A stretch of DNA of 64,000 nucleotides from NCBI RefSeq assembly GCF_019423705.1, contig NZ_JAHZAX010000011.1:1-64000 (forward strand). Direction: 5' to 3'. Each line of letters begins with the position of its first letter. The first letter of the stretch is position 1. Positions 26,666 to 34,944 of this stretch are shown here, piece by piece. Both the position numbers and the translations under genes were made by a program. This stretch comes from Ruminococcus sp. (GTDB lineage: Bacteria > Bacillota > Clostridia > Oscillospirales > Ruminococcaceae). Under the pieces are notes generated by a model. The model had not been told where the DNA came from and did not search any database. It saw nothing but the letters and a program-made list of their open reading frames with translations.

Positions 26666-26742
26666 GGGCAAATTTAATTAAGGTGAACATTTTTAGTTTA
26701 TATGCCATTTGTTTTTACTTTCATTTAATATTTTCTTACATA

Positions 26743-26770
26743 CAAAAAGGGCAGCAAAATTGCCGCCCTT
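26743..26770 (-). terminator. Terminator of the aspartokinase gene
   Basis: Minus-strand AAGGGCGGC/GCTGCCCTT (one mismatch bridged by G-U) with a T run, 13 bp after the stop. Confidence 0.85.
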
Positions 26771-26783
26771 GGTAGTATTAAAA

Positions 26784-28103
26784 TTAAAGCTGTGTATCAA
26801 CAAAGATAGTGTAGATAGCTCTCATAGCTGCTTCAAAGTCTGCCTCGTTCACGCCGATGATGATGTTGAGCTCGCTTGAACCCTGGTCGATCATCTTTAC
26901 GTTAACGTGTGCGTGTGCAAGTGCTGAGAAAATCCTGCCTGCTGTACCTCTGTTTGACTTCATCGCACGGCCAACAACGGCGATAAGCGCAAGGTCTGTC
27001 TCGATATCAATTGTATCAGGGTGACAGTTTCTATGAAGACCTGACATGATCTCCTGCTCCTTTGGAGCAAACTCAGCCTGATGAACGACGATAGACATCG
27101 TGTCGATACCCGAAGGCATATGCTCAAAGCAGATACCGTTCTTCTCGAACACCTCGAGAACTCTTCTGCCGAAACCGATCTCTGCGTTCATCATATCCTT
27201 TTCGATGTTGACAACTGTAAAGCCCTTCTTGCCAGCGATACCTGTGATTGTGAACGGAGGCTTCTGTGAAGTTGACTCAACGATCATTGTACCAACGTCC
27301 TCAGGCTTGTTTGTGTTCTTGATGTTGATAGGGATACCTGCTTTTCTTACAGGGAAAATTGCGTCCTCGTGAAGAACAGTTGCGCCCATATATGAAAGCT
27401 CTCTGAGCTCCTTGTATGTGATAGTTGTGATAGGCTGAGGATCGTCGATTATTCTAGGATCGCAGATAAGGAAGCCGGAAACGTCCGTCCAGTTCTCGTA
27501 AATGTCAGCATTTACAGCAGCCGCAACGATAGAACCTGTTACGTCAGAACCGCCTCTTGAGAAAGTCTTGATAGTGTCGTTAGGCATTGAGCCATAGAAA
27601 CCCGGAACGACAGCGTTATCGAGTGAAGCAAGTCTCTGTGGGAGAACTTCGTTCGTCTTTGCGGCGTCAAACTGACCCTGCTCGTTGAAATAGATAACGT
27701 CAGCGGCGTCAACGAAATTGTATCCGAGATATGCAGCCAGCACGATGCCGTTAAGATACTCGCCACGGGAAGCCGCATAGTCACGGCCTGCCTTACCGAT
27801 AAAGCAAGCTCTGATAGTCTCGAACTCCTTCTCAAGTGAAAGATCAAGACCGAGATCGTTGATTATTCCGTAATATCTTTCCTTTATTGCAGCAAATTCT
27901 TTCTCAAAATCCTTGCCCTTTGCTGCCAGATCATAGCAGCCGTAAAGCATATCTGTGACCTTTGTGTCAGCTGAAAATCTCTTTCCCGGTGCGGAAGGAA
28001 CGACAAATCTTCTTGAAGATTCAGCCGTGATGATCTCCTTGACCTTCTTGAACTGCTCTGCACTTGCGAGAGAGCTTCCGCCGAATTTTACAACCTTAGT
28101 CAT
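26784..28103 (-). CDS. lysC: Aspartate kinase
   Basis: First enzyme of the aspartate family (lysine, threonine, methionine), 439 residues. The kinase domain starts VVKFGGSSLASAEQF; GGSDVTGSIVAAAVNADIYENWTDVSG near residue 184 holds substrate-binding residues, quoted by the ends GGSDVTGS and TDVSG. Two ACT domains occupy about 300-439, with FTVVNIEKDMMN and LALIAVVGRAM. It belongs to the monofunctional class with a compact N-lobe insertion, common in Clostridia. The structured leader is at 28104-28183. AAGGGG lies nine bases before the ATG. The feedback effector cannot be told from the text. Confidence 0.94.
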   Translation of the reverse strand: MTKVVKFGGSSLASAEQFKKVKEIITAESSRRFVVPSAPGKRFSADTKVTDMLYGCYDLAAKGKDFEKEFAAIKERYYGIINDLGLDLSLEKEFETIRACFIGKAGRDYAASRGEYLNGIVLAAYLGYNFVDAADVIYFNEQGQFDAAKTNEVLPQRLASLDNAVVPGFYGSMPNDTIKTFSRGGSDVTGSIVAAAVNADIYENWTDVSGFLICDPRIIDDPQPITTITYKELRELSYMGATVLHEDAIFPVRKAGIPINIKNTNKPEDVGTMIVESTSQKPPFTITGIAGKKGFTVVNIEKDMMNAEIGFGRRVLEVFEKNGICFEHMPSGIDTMSIVVHQAEFAPKEQEIMSGLHRNCHPDTIDIETDLALIAVVGRAMKSNRGTAGRIFSALAHAHVNVKMIDQGSSELNIIIGVNEADFEAAMRAIYTIFVDTQL

Positions 28104-28218
28104 TACACAAACCCCTTATAAACTATAATATTGAGACCCGAAAGCCTCTTGTCAGCGTACTTTTCGCCTGCGCTGACGGTACAATAAATAGTATACAGAA
28201 TTTATGTAATTAAGTCAA
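28104..28218 (-). promoter_or_regulatory. Aspartokinase promoter and structured leader
   Basis: The minus-strand promoter is TTGACT (28213-28218), 17 bp, TATACT (28190-28195). The leader of about 80 bases contains GTCAGCG/CGCTGAC with a 13-base loop (28151-28177), directly followed by GAGGC/GTCTC (about 28130-28147). No T-run follows either stem and no lysine riboswitch core is seen. The hairpins may control RNA stability or translation. Confidence 0.6.
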
Positions 28219-28293
28219 TGTATAAAAGAACTAAATTTCAGTCATTTTTTTATGTTTGTTTGTGGAATACGCTTGTATTTGTATGGCGTACAA

Positions 28294-28476
28294 CTACAAG
28301 CAGCCGTGTTTATGGACGGGGAACTGTTTTTCCAACCATTTATCGTGTCTGCGGCTGAGAAAGCCCAGCTTTTCCTCGGCAAAATAAGCCGTTATAATGG
28401 CAAGCAGATTACGTACAAAGCCGCTAGGCGGTCCTTGTGCTGTGTTGCCTAATATGACCATATCGTTTCCGTTCAT
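28294..28476 (-). CDS. Possible small protein of 60 residues, overlapping a repeat
   Basis: The frame MNGNDMVILGNTAQGPPSG has a perfect AGGAGG eight bases before its ATG at 28476. The start region lies inside an inverted repeat (28454-28465 and 28504-28515). Codons from GNTAQG onward run through the MITE-related sequence at 28396-28452, so the C-terminal part is probably repeat-derived. Nothing is recognised in the protein. It may be a genuine short gene truncated or extended by the repeat, or chance. Confidence 0.3.
   Translation of the reverse strand: MNGNDMVILGNTAQGPPSGFVRNLLAIITAYFAEEKLGFLSRRHDKWLEKQFPVHKHGCL
28396..28452. repeat. Partial copy of the MITE found at 40056-40235
   Basis: The segment GCAAGCAGATTACGT...CAAAGCCGCTAGGCGG...CCTTGTGC.GTG.TGCCTAA matches the right end of the 40-kb element, with scattered changes. 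The left half is not recognisable. Confidence 0.65.
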
Positions 28477-28539
28477 TCTGAACGCCTCCTGTCAGGTTTC
28501 TTTCGATATGGTCATTATACATTTTTATCTTAAATTTTA

Positions 28540-28581
28540 GCTAAGACAAGTTTGACAGCTTTGTGAAACTTGTCTCTTAGC
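28540..28581 (-). terminator. Hairpin after the EAL-domain gene, probable terminator
   Basis: GCTAAGA(G)ACAAGTTT and AAACTTGTCTTAGC form a 14-bp stem with one bulge on the minus strand, 11 bp after the stop. The tail TAAAATTT is only moderately U-rich. Confidence 0.65.
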
Positions 28582-28591
28582 AATTCAGCAC

Positions 28592-30520
28592 TTATACGCC
28601 GACTGTCTCCAGCACTTTGGCGTTATATTTTTCAAGCACCTGCATAAACTCGCTTTCGGGAACGGGCTTTGAATAGTAATAGCCCTGTATGAAATCGCAG
28701 CCCATTGCAAGCAGTCTTTCAAGCTGATGCTTTTCCTCAACGCCCTCTGCAACTATCTGCATATTGAGCTTCTTTATCATCGCAACGGTGCTTTCAATGG
28801 CGATCTGCGCCTTTTCGCTCTTGAAGCCTGCCCACACGATCTCTTTTTCAAGCTTGATAAATCTAAATGGCAGATTGAGCAGGTATGTCATATTTGAATA
28901 GCCCGAGCCGTAATCATCAAGGGCAAATCGCACGCCGCAATCAGAAAGTGTTCTGATATTCTTTTCCATAATGTGCGGAGTATAAACGGCGGCGGTCTCA
29001 GTGACTTCAAGGCATATCTTTGAAGGGTCGACCTTGTATCTGTCCATTATGCCAAGAAGCTGCTCAACAAGATCAGACTGCATACATTGCACCACGGAAA
29101 GATTGACTTGAACATACTCGATACCAAGCTTTGTCGCCTCGCCCTTTTTGATAAAGCGGCAGGCCTCTTCAAAGACAAATTTGCCAATACGAAGTATCTT
29201 GCCGTTCTCCTCTGCGATAGGAATGAACTCATCGGGTGAAATGCAGCCCAGCTTGTCGTCAAAGAGCCTTACCAGCGCCTCGCAGGAGACTATCCTGCCC
29301 TTTTCGCCCGAATATATCGGCTGATAGAAAACCGCAAAGCCACGGTTTTCAAGGGCATTGTCGATAGCAAGTTCGACCTCGCTGCGCCTTTTCTGATCGT
29401 AGAAATTGATATTCGTCGTGTGAAGAAGCTTCTCAGATGGCTGTTTGATGTGCTTGAACTGCTCAACGTAGTCCATTATTATCTCAGCATTGTCTGCATC
29501 ACCCGGGCAGTCGATACGCATAAAGCTTGCGGTAATGAAGGTATCCACCGTGCCTATCTGCCAGTTGGACTGGAGCTTTTCCCTTATCTCTCGGTACACT
29601 CTGCCGACGCTTTCGGAATCCTTTCTGAACACAAGGGCAAAGCACTCGTCCTCGAGATAATATCCATCGCCAAGGTTCACGAAAGTGTAAAGATAGTCAG
29701 AAAAGCTTCTCAGCAGCGAATTTGTGTAACGTCCGCCAAAGGTCTTCATAAGCATTCTAAAATCTGGTATTCTGATAAGCAGGATAGAATAGACCATTCC
29801 CGAGGCGGAATTGACAGCACAGTTGTTCATAAATGTGCTACGGTTGAGCATTTTTGTGCCCGAATCTATCATATCGTCCTGATTTTGCAGGGTGAACATT
29901 ATGAGCATTATGCAAACGGAAGCCGAGAAGCACTCGATAAGCAGGCTGCGGTTTATGATCTGGATACACACCGCAAGGGTCGTCATCGAGCAGAATGCGA
30001 TTATGGCCGTTACCACCTGTTTTGATATCATATTGCGGTTTGAAAGTGCAAAAAGTATACCGAACACAAGGTAATAGATCGCGATCACATAGCATACAGG
30101 CTGCAGAATGCCACGCTCATAAACGCCGTCGCTAGTCACATTGACGATGAATTTTGTCAGTGGCGATGTGATTATCAAAAGCAGATTGACGGTCTCGGGG
30201 ATAAAAAGCACCGCTCTAAATCCCTTTGACATCGACTTTATCTTGTCTGTAAGATAAAGTATGTACATCACAAATACAAATGGTATCAGCGTATGTGTGA
30301 CATAGTATGCGACGTGAAAAAATAGTTTCAGCCCAATGCCCCAGCTTGCGTTTGAATAGACCGTCAGCAGGTCGAACACAGCCGAACCGGCCGCCACGCC
30401 CAGCAACATTCCGAACACCTTATTACGGACGCAGGGTATGCGCTTTGTCATATAAAATATGACGCCCGTGATAAAATAAAGCACCAGCGAACATATATCA
30501 TAATGTGTAATGTAATCCAT
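28592..30520 (-). CDS. Membrane-bound c-di-GMP phosphodiesterase with degenerate GGDEF and intact EAL domain
   Basis: A 642-residue protein. Residues 1-215 hold about seven hydrophobic segments of a membrane sensor. The region 225-370 resembles GGDEF, but the signature is LEDEC, so cyclase activity is unlikely. The EAL domain (about 385-640) keeps the catalytic set: EALVRL, NLSVVQ, EVTET, DDYGSGYS, IKLEKE, EGVEEK and QGYYYSKP. It should hydrolyse c-di-GMP in response to an unknown signal. ATG 30520 has AGG about eight bases upstream; the in-frame GTG at 30529 is less likely. It has its own promoter. Confidence 0.9.
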   Translation of the reverse strand: MDYITHYDICSLVLYFITGVIFYMTKRIPCVRNKVFGMLLGVAAGSAVFDLLTVYSNASWGIGLKLFFHVAYYVTHTLIPFVFVMYILYLTDKIKSMSKGFRAVLFIPETVNLLLIITSPLTKFIVNVTSDGVYERGILQPVCYVIAIYYLVFGILFALSNRNMISKQVVTAIIAFCSMTTLAVCIQIINRSLLIECFSASVCIMLIMFTLQNQDDMIDSGTKMLNRSTFMNNCAVNSASGMVYSILLIRIPDFRMLMKTFGGRYTNSLLRSFSDYLYTFVNLGDGYYLEDECFALVFRKDSESVGRVYREIREKLQSNWQIGTVDTFITASFMRIDCPGDADNAEIIMDYVEQFKHIKQPSEKLLHTTNINFYDQKRRSEVELAIDNALENRGFAVFYQPIYSGEKGRIVSCEALVRLFDDKLGCISPDEFIPIAEENGKILRIGKFVFEEACRFIKKGEATKLGIEYVQVNLSVVQCMQSDLVEQLLGIMDRYKVDPSKICLEVTETAAVYTPHIMEKNIRTLSDCGVRFALDDYGSGYSNMTYLLNLPFRFIKLEKEIVWAGFKSEKAQIAIESTVAMIKKLNMQIVAEGVEEKHQLERLLAMGCDFIQGYYYSKPVPESEFMQVLEKYNAKVLETVGV

Positions 30521-30597
30521 ACTAAACACCTATCTGTTTTCTTCATAACTTCTCTTCATATAACATCTAACTTTTTTGACAGATTCGTGAATATATC

Positions 30598-30678
30598 GAA
30601 AACGTTTTCTAAATGACGTTAAAATACTCCTATACCTGCCAACAATACCATAATATCACGCAAACAGGGGATTTACAA
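30598..30678 (-). promoter_or_regulatory. Promoter of the EAL gene, with a 12-bp palindrome in the leader
   Basis: The minus strand reads TTGTAA (30673-30678), 17 bp, TATTAT (30650-30655). GAAAACGTTTTC (30598-30609) lies about 35 bases downstream and resembles a LacI-type operator but misses the outer bases of cre. The rest of 30521-30861 is AT-rich with no gene. Confidence 0.55.
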
Positions 30679-30861
30679 CAGATTTAACAAATTGTTATCA
30701 CTTTTTTGTTTGCTTGCATAACAACGTTATTGTTTTTTTGTCTATAATTAGCTATTTTAATTTTTTAGCCAAAGTTAATATATAAATAGGCTCTGAATAT
30801 TGCAGATCATATAACACACACCACGAAATTTGCTGATATTTTTTACGCTATAACGCAAAAA

Positions 30862-30885
30862 AGCGACCCCGAAAACGAGGTCGCT
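30862..30885 (-). terminator. Terminator of the P-type ATPase operon
   Basis: Minus-strand AGCGACCTCG/CGGGGTCGCT with loop TTTT, then TTTTTTG, 15 bp after the ATPase stop. Confidence 0.88.
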
Positions 30886-30900
30886 CTTGACGTAATTTGA

Positions 30901-32994
30901 TTACTTATTCTTTTTGTCCTTCTTTTCAAGCTTTGTCATACTCTTTGCGCAAATAGCCATAGTGGAAGCGTTGTGGAGCAGAGCTGACATTGACGGCGAA
31001 AGCACGCCGAATGCCCCTGACAAAAGCAGAGCTGAATTGAACAGAACGATAAAGCGGTAATTTCTGTTTATCCTCTCCATAAGCATTTCGCTGAGATATC
31101 TCATCTGAACAAGCTCGGTGAGGTCTGCGCCGTGGATAGTTATATCGGCGGTCTCCTTAGCGATGTCGGAAGCGTCGCTCATTGCAACGGAAACGTTGGC
31201 GGCTGCAAGAGCAGGAGCGTCGTTTATTCCGTCGCCCACCATTATCACCTTATGACCCTCTTCCTTGAGCTGTTCAACATAATGGTGCTTATCCTCTGGG
31301 AGCACCTGCGCTCTGAAATCGGGTATGCCAAGCTTTGCGGCTGTTATCTCGGCTGCTCTTGCGCTGTCGCCCGTGAGCATTACGATGTTTGTGATACCAG
31401 CCTTTTTGAGCATATCGACGGCTTCCTTGGCTTCGGCCCTCGGTGGGTCGCTTATGCAAAGCGCACCTGTGAGCTTATCTCCAACAGCAAGATAAACAAC
31501 AGAGCAAGCCCCCGACTTCTCATCGATCTCTGCCTGCTGCGCCTCGGTTATCTCAATGCCCTCATCCTCGCAGACAAAATGCCTGCTGCCGATAACGGCT
31601 CTCTTTCCGTGAAGAGTTGTGGAAATTCCGTGGGCAACGATGTACTGTACCTCGGCGTGTTCCTCGGCGTGATTGATACCTCTGTCCGCCGCACCCTTTA
31701 CGATAGCTCTTGCAACGCTGTGAGGGAAATGTTCCTCCAAGCAAGCGGCTATTTTCAGAGTGTCCTCCTCGGAATAATCGCCAAGTGCGATAACTCTTTC
31801 AAGGACAGGCTCGGCATTTGTGAGCGTGCCCGTTTTATCGAACACGATAGCGTCAGCCTGTGCGAACTCTTCGAGATACTTTCCGCCCTTGACTGTAATA
31901 TCTCTGTCAGCGGCTTCCTTTATAGCGGAAATAACTGCGATCGGCGTTGAAAGCTTGATAGCGCAGGAATAATCCACCATAAGCACGGAGACAGCCTTTG
32001 TTACATTTCTTGTAAGAAGCAGCGTAAGCGCAAAACCTAAGAAGCTATAAGGCACGATAGAGTCTGCAAGACGCTCTGCCTTGCTCTGTATGCCTGCTTT
32101 AAGATTTTCCGAATTGTCGATAAGCTCGATTATCTTGCTTATCTTTGTGTCTGACGAAAGCTTGCGCACCTTGATGACGACAGAGCCTTCCTCTACGACT
32201 GTTCCTGCAAAAACTGACGAGCCTTCGGACTTCATCACCGCAAGTGGTTCGCCTGTCATTGAAGCTTCGTTGACATAAGCTTCGCCCTCTGTGATCTGTC
32301 CGTCAACAGGGATAACGCTGCCTGTGCGTACTCTTATGCAGTCGCCGACCTGGAGCTGTGACATAGGGATAAGAGTATCACACTCCTCCCCTGCCAGCCA
32401 TACCTTATCGGCCTTGATAGAGAGGCTGTCAGTAAGAGCGGCTCTTGTTCTCGCTCTTGTATAATCTTCAAGAAGCGATGAAACTGAAAGCAGGAACATA
32501 ACTGTACCTGCGGTATTGTAATTTTTCTGAGCAAGACAAGCACCGATAGACGCTCCGTCCAGCACTTCGACAGTAAGCTTGCCGTCAAACAGCGCACTTA
32601 CGCCCTTTGCGATATACTTCAAGCCGTTATAGAAGATTATAGCCGAGCTTATTGGTGCAGGCAGGATAGCCTTTCTGATATATCTGTCAGCGATGAGCTT
32701 GACAAGGCTTGACTTGAAGTTTCTGTCTATCTCGCCCACGTTATACTGATTATCAGCGACAGGCTTTAGGGTCGTGACGTCGATACCATTGACGAGCTTC
32801 ACGACGTCGCCCCTATGGCCGTCCTTATAGCACACAAGTATACCGCCGTTTTCAAAGTGAGCCTCGCAGGACTTTACATACTCCTGCTCCGATATTAGCT
32901 TATGCAGCGCACACTCCAGCTCCTTTGTGAAAACGTCAGCGCCGCAGCGAAAACGTATTCTGCCGGGCTTATCATAAACGATACTTGATCTCAT
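30901..32994 (-). CDS. Heavy-metal P-type (P1B-like) ATPase with atypical SCA metal motif
   Basis: Membrane cation pump of 697 residues. The N-terminal 75 residues look like a degenerate HMA domain without CxxC. Actuator TGEP is near residue 245, phosphorylation DKTGTLT near 387, GDGINDAPAL near 588. The transmembrane metal motif reads DYSCAIKLSTP where classical pumps have CPC or SPC. The usual HP pair reads HS in EEHFPHSVA. The metal is therefore unclear. Its ATG overlaps or abuts the stop of the small upstream gene, so the two are coupled. Confidence 0.88.
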   Translation of the reverse strand: MRSSIVYDKPGRIRFRCGADVFTKELECALHKLISEQEYVKSCEAHFENGGILVCYKDGHRGDVVKLVNGIDVTTLKPVADNQYNVGEIDRNFKSSLVKLIADRYIRKAILPAPISSAIIFYNGLKYIAKGVSALFDGKLTVEVLDGASIGACLAQKNYNTAGTVMFLLSVSSLLEDYTRARTRAALTDSLSIKADKVWLAGEECDTLIPMSQLQVGDCIRVRTGSVIPVDGQITEGEAYVNEASMTGEPLAVMKSEGSSVFAGTVVEEGSVVIKVRKLSSDTKISKIIELIDNSENLKAGIQSKAERLADSIVPYSFLGFALTLLLTRNVTKAVSVLMVDYSCAIKLSTPIAVISAIKEAADRDITVKGGKYLEEFAQADAIVFDKTGTLTNAEPVLERVIALGDYSEEDTLKIAACLEEHFPHSVARAIVKGAADRGINHAEEHAEVQYIVAHGISTTLHGKRAVIGSRHFVCEDEGIEITEAQQAEIDEKSGACSVVYLAVGDKLTGALCISDPPRAEAKEAVDMLKKAGITNIVMLTGDSARAAEITAAKLGIPDFRAQVLPEDKHHYVEQLKEEGHKVIMVGDGINDAPALAAANVSVAMSDASDIAKETADITIHGADLTELVQMRYLSEMLMERINRNYRFIVLFNSALLLSGAFGVLSPSMSALLHNASTMAICAKSMTKLEKKDKKNK

Positions 32995-33239
32995 TATTCC
33001 TCAGCTTCTTCTTCGCTGATACCGGCCTCTACCTTTGCGTCATAGCAGATGTCAGAAGCTTCGTCCTTCATATTTCTGAGGGCAGTCTGGGCGTCGCTCT
33101 TGAGCTTCATTCCCTTTGCAAGGCCTGTTACAGCAAGCTCTCTTGTTTTCTTAGCCTTTACGATCTTCTTGCCTACAACGAGGGCAGCAGCACCGCCGAC
33201 AGCACACCAGAATTTTTCGTCCTTAAAACACTTTAACAT
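32994..33239 (-). CDS. Small protein linked to the P-type ATPase (DUF6110-like)
   Basis: An 81-residue protein. FWCAVGGAAALVVGKKIVKAKKTRELAV is one hydrophobic segment followed by basic residues, and the rest is charged and helical, ending EEEAEE. I recall a Firmicute family of this size and pattern (DUF6110) that regularly precedes such ATPases; this should be confirmed. AGGAGG lies eight bases before the ATG. It may act as a subunit or metal chaperone at the membrane, but that is inference. Confidence 0.75.
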   Translation of the reverse strand: MLKCFKDEKFWCAVGGAAALVVGKKIVKAKKTRELAVTGLAKGMKLKSDAQTALRNMKDEASDICYDAKVEAGISEEEAEE

Positions 33240-33404
33240 AATGATTACCTCCTGTTTTGTCTTTGTTTTTTAGTTGATAAATTAGTAAAAACTAATTATT
33301 TCGGCATATATAGAAACTCTGCCAAAAGACGAGCCTTTTCGACAAGTCCTCTGACAGAATTCTTACCTTGGCTTTATTATAGCGCTAAATTATCAATTAG
33401 TCAA
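33240..33404 (-). promoter_or_regulatory. Promoter and 130-base structured leader of the ATPase operon
   Basis: The minus-strand promoter is TTGACT (33399-33404), 17 bp, TATAAT (33376-33381). The leader contains a long imperfect hairpin starting CTGTCAGAGGAC (about 33310-33355) and a perfect AATTAGT/ACTAATT stem at 33280-33297. No known metal riboswitch core could be matched. Confidence 0.6.
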
Positions 33405-33457
33405 GTTTAACCTCGCAATTTAAAAATATTTTAAATTTTAAGAAAAACTTTCGCCCC

Positions 33458-33476
33458 AAGTTAACCAATCTAACTT
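33458..33476. promoter_or_regulatory. DtxR-like operator, isolated
   Basis: AAGTTAACCAATCTAACTT is an imperfect palindrome. Its right half equals that of the perfect operator at 38789-38816. It lies 54 bp upstream of the ATPase promoter. Confidence 0.45.
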
Positions 33477-33495
33477 TTTTAATTCGGGATTCGCT

Positions 33496-33638
33496 GTACT
33501 GCGGGTGTCGCACTTTGTAGCCCGAGGACGGGACAGACTGTAAACCGTACACAGCAGTAAACCGTACATAGTCGGTTTGTGCGGCTTAAATACAACATAT
33601 TTGAATTGTCAAATGTAGGGGCGAACAGCGTTCGCCCG
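33496..33638. repeat. Composite repeat of about 140 bp, copy 1
   Basis: It begins ACTGCGGG, has TAGCCCGAGGA and ACAGACTGTAAACC, then TACACAGCA and TAAACC. About 50 bp later it ends in TGTAGGGGCGAAC...GTTCGCCCG (33614-33638). The same order is at 57961-58096. The gap 33405-33730 has no gene. Confidence 0.7.
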
Positions 33639-33730
33639 TTTGTGGTTCATCTTAATTGCTGAAAAATTATCATTTATATAAGATGTAGAAAACCAACTAC
33701 TTGGTTCAGTCCCCCACTCTTTCCTATATA

Positions 33731-34513
33731 CTATGACAAAGCCACGTCCAATGTCATCATAAGTGCAAAACCCAAGGCGAAAAGTATCGTGCCAACATTT
33801 GAGTGCGGCTCTTCGGACATTTCGGGGATAAGCTCCTCCACCACGACGTATATCATCGCACCTGCGGCAAAGCTCAGCAGATATGGCAGCACGGGGATTA
33901 TCACCCCTGCGAGAAGTATGGTCAGCACGGCACCGATAGGCTCTACAATGCCCGAAAGCACGCCATAGACGAATGCCCTGCCCTTGCTCATTCCCTCCGA
34001 CCTCAGCGGCAGAGAGATTATCGCTCCCTCGGGAAAGTTCTGTATCGCTATGCCGAGAGAAAGCGCCAGCGCTCCTGCGGCGCTTATTGCGGTGTTATCC
34101 GCCGCCCAGCCTGCGTACACAACGCCCACCGCCATTCCCTCTGGGATATTGTGGAGCGTCACCGCAAGGACGAGCATTGTTGTGCGCTTTAAGTCGCTCT
34201 TTGCGCCCTCGGGTTCTGTGGCGTTCATATGCAGATGAGGGATAATCCTATCCAGCACGAGCAGGAAAAACACGCCCAGCAAAAAGCCCACCACCGCAGG
34301 GATAAACCGCAGTCTGCCCATACTTTCCGACTGCTCCATTGACGGTATAAGCAAGCTCCACACACCAGCCGCCACCATTACGCCTGCGGCAAAGCCTGTC
34401 AGCGCACGCTGGACGAGGTAGTGGAGATTTTTCTTCATAAACAGCACACAAGCCGCTCCCAGCGATGTTCCCAGAAACGGTATCAGTATGCCTTTTATAA
34501 TCGTTGCGTTCAT
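33731..34513 (-). CDS. ZIP-family divalent metal transporter
   Basis: A 260-residue membrane protein with about eight hydrophobic segments. HNIPEG near residue 119 and NFPEG near 158 are the ZIP metal-site motifs of segments IV and V, and EELIPE occurs near 230. ZIP proteins import zinc, iron or manganese. The ATG lies 1 bp after the DtxR-type regulator's stop, so the pair is coupled, which argues for manganese or iron as substrate; that is inference. A weak AACCAA/TTGGTT stem at 33690-33706 may terminate it. Confidence 0.9.
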   Translation of the reverse strand: MNATIIKGILIPFLGTSLGAACVLFMKKNLHYLVQRALTGFAAGVMVAAGVWSLLIPSMEQSESMGRLRFIPAVVGFLLGVFFLLVLDRIIPHLHMNATEPEGAKSDLKRTTMLVLAVTLHNIPEGMAVGVVYAGWAADNTAISAAGALALSLGIAIQNFPEGAIISLPLRSEGMSKGRAFVYGVLSGIVEPIGAVLTILLAGVIIPVLPYLLSFAAGAMIYVVVEELIPEMSEEPHSNVGTILFALGFALMMTLDVALS

Positions 34514-34514
34514 A

Positions 34515-34886
34515 TCAGCCCTGCGCCTTTATATGCGCCTTGAGGGCGGAAAAGCTCTCGTCGGAAATAACGTGCTCTATCTTGCAGGCGTCCTGCTCGG
34601 AGACCTTTTCGTCAACGCCCAAGCTTTTGAGCCATTCGGTGAGCACAAGGTGCTTTTCGTATATTTTTTCCGCAACGTATCTGCCGTCCTCGGTGAGGGT
34701 GATGAAGCCGTTTTCGTCCATTTTGATAAAGCTTCCCTTTATGAGCACCTTCATTGCGTTTGATACGCTGGGCTTTGTTACCCCCAGCTCTCTTGCGATA
34801 TCAACGCTTCTTACCTCGCCGTGACGATTGAAAAGCACGAGTATGGCCTCAAGATAATCCTCGCCCGATGTGTGAATGTTCCCCAT
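34515..34886 (-). CDS. DtxR/MntR-family metal-dependent repressor
   Basis: A 123-residue regulator. The winged helix covers EDYLEAILVLF, DIARELGVTKPSVSNAMKVL and a wing FITLTEDGRYVAEKI. The dimerisation and metal part is KHLVLTEWLKSLGVDEKVSEQDACKIEHVISDE, quoted by KHLVLTEWL and DACKIEHVISDE, with Glu, Cys, Glu and His at the usual ligand places. It has the short MntR/IdeR length without an SH3 domain. Overlap with the ZIP gene and position behind the broken heme operon suggest iron or manganese control. Confidence 0.92.
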   Translation of the reverse strand: MGNIHTSGEDYLEAILVLFNRHGEVRSVDIARELGVTKPSVSNAMKVLIKGSFIKMDENGFITLTEDGRYVAEKIYEKHLVLTEWLKSLGVDEKVSEQDACKIEHVISDESFSALKAHIKAQG

Positions 34887-34944
34887 TGTTTTCTCCTTTC
34901 AAAGTTCAAAGTGTTTTGTCAGTTTGTTATGCTGTTAAGCTATC

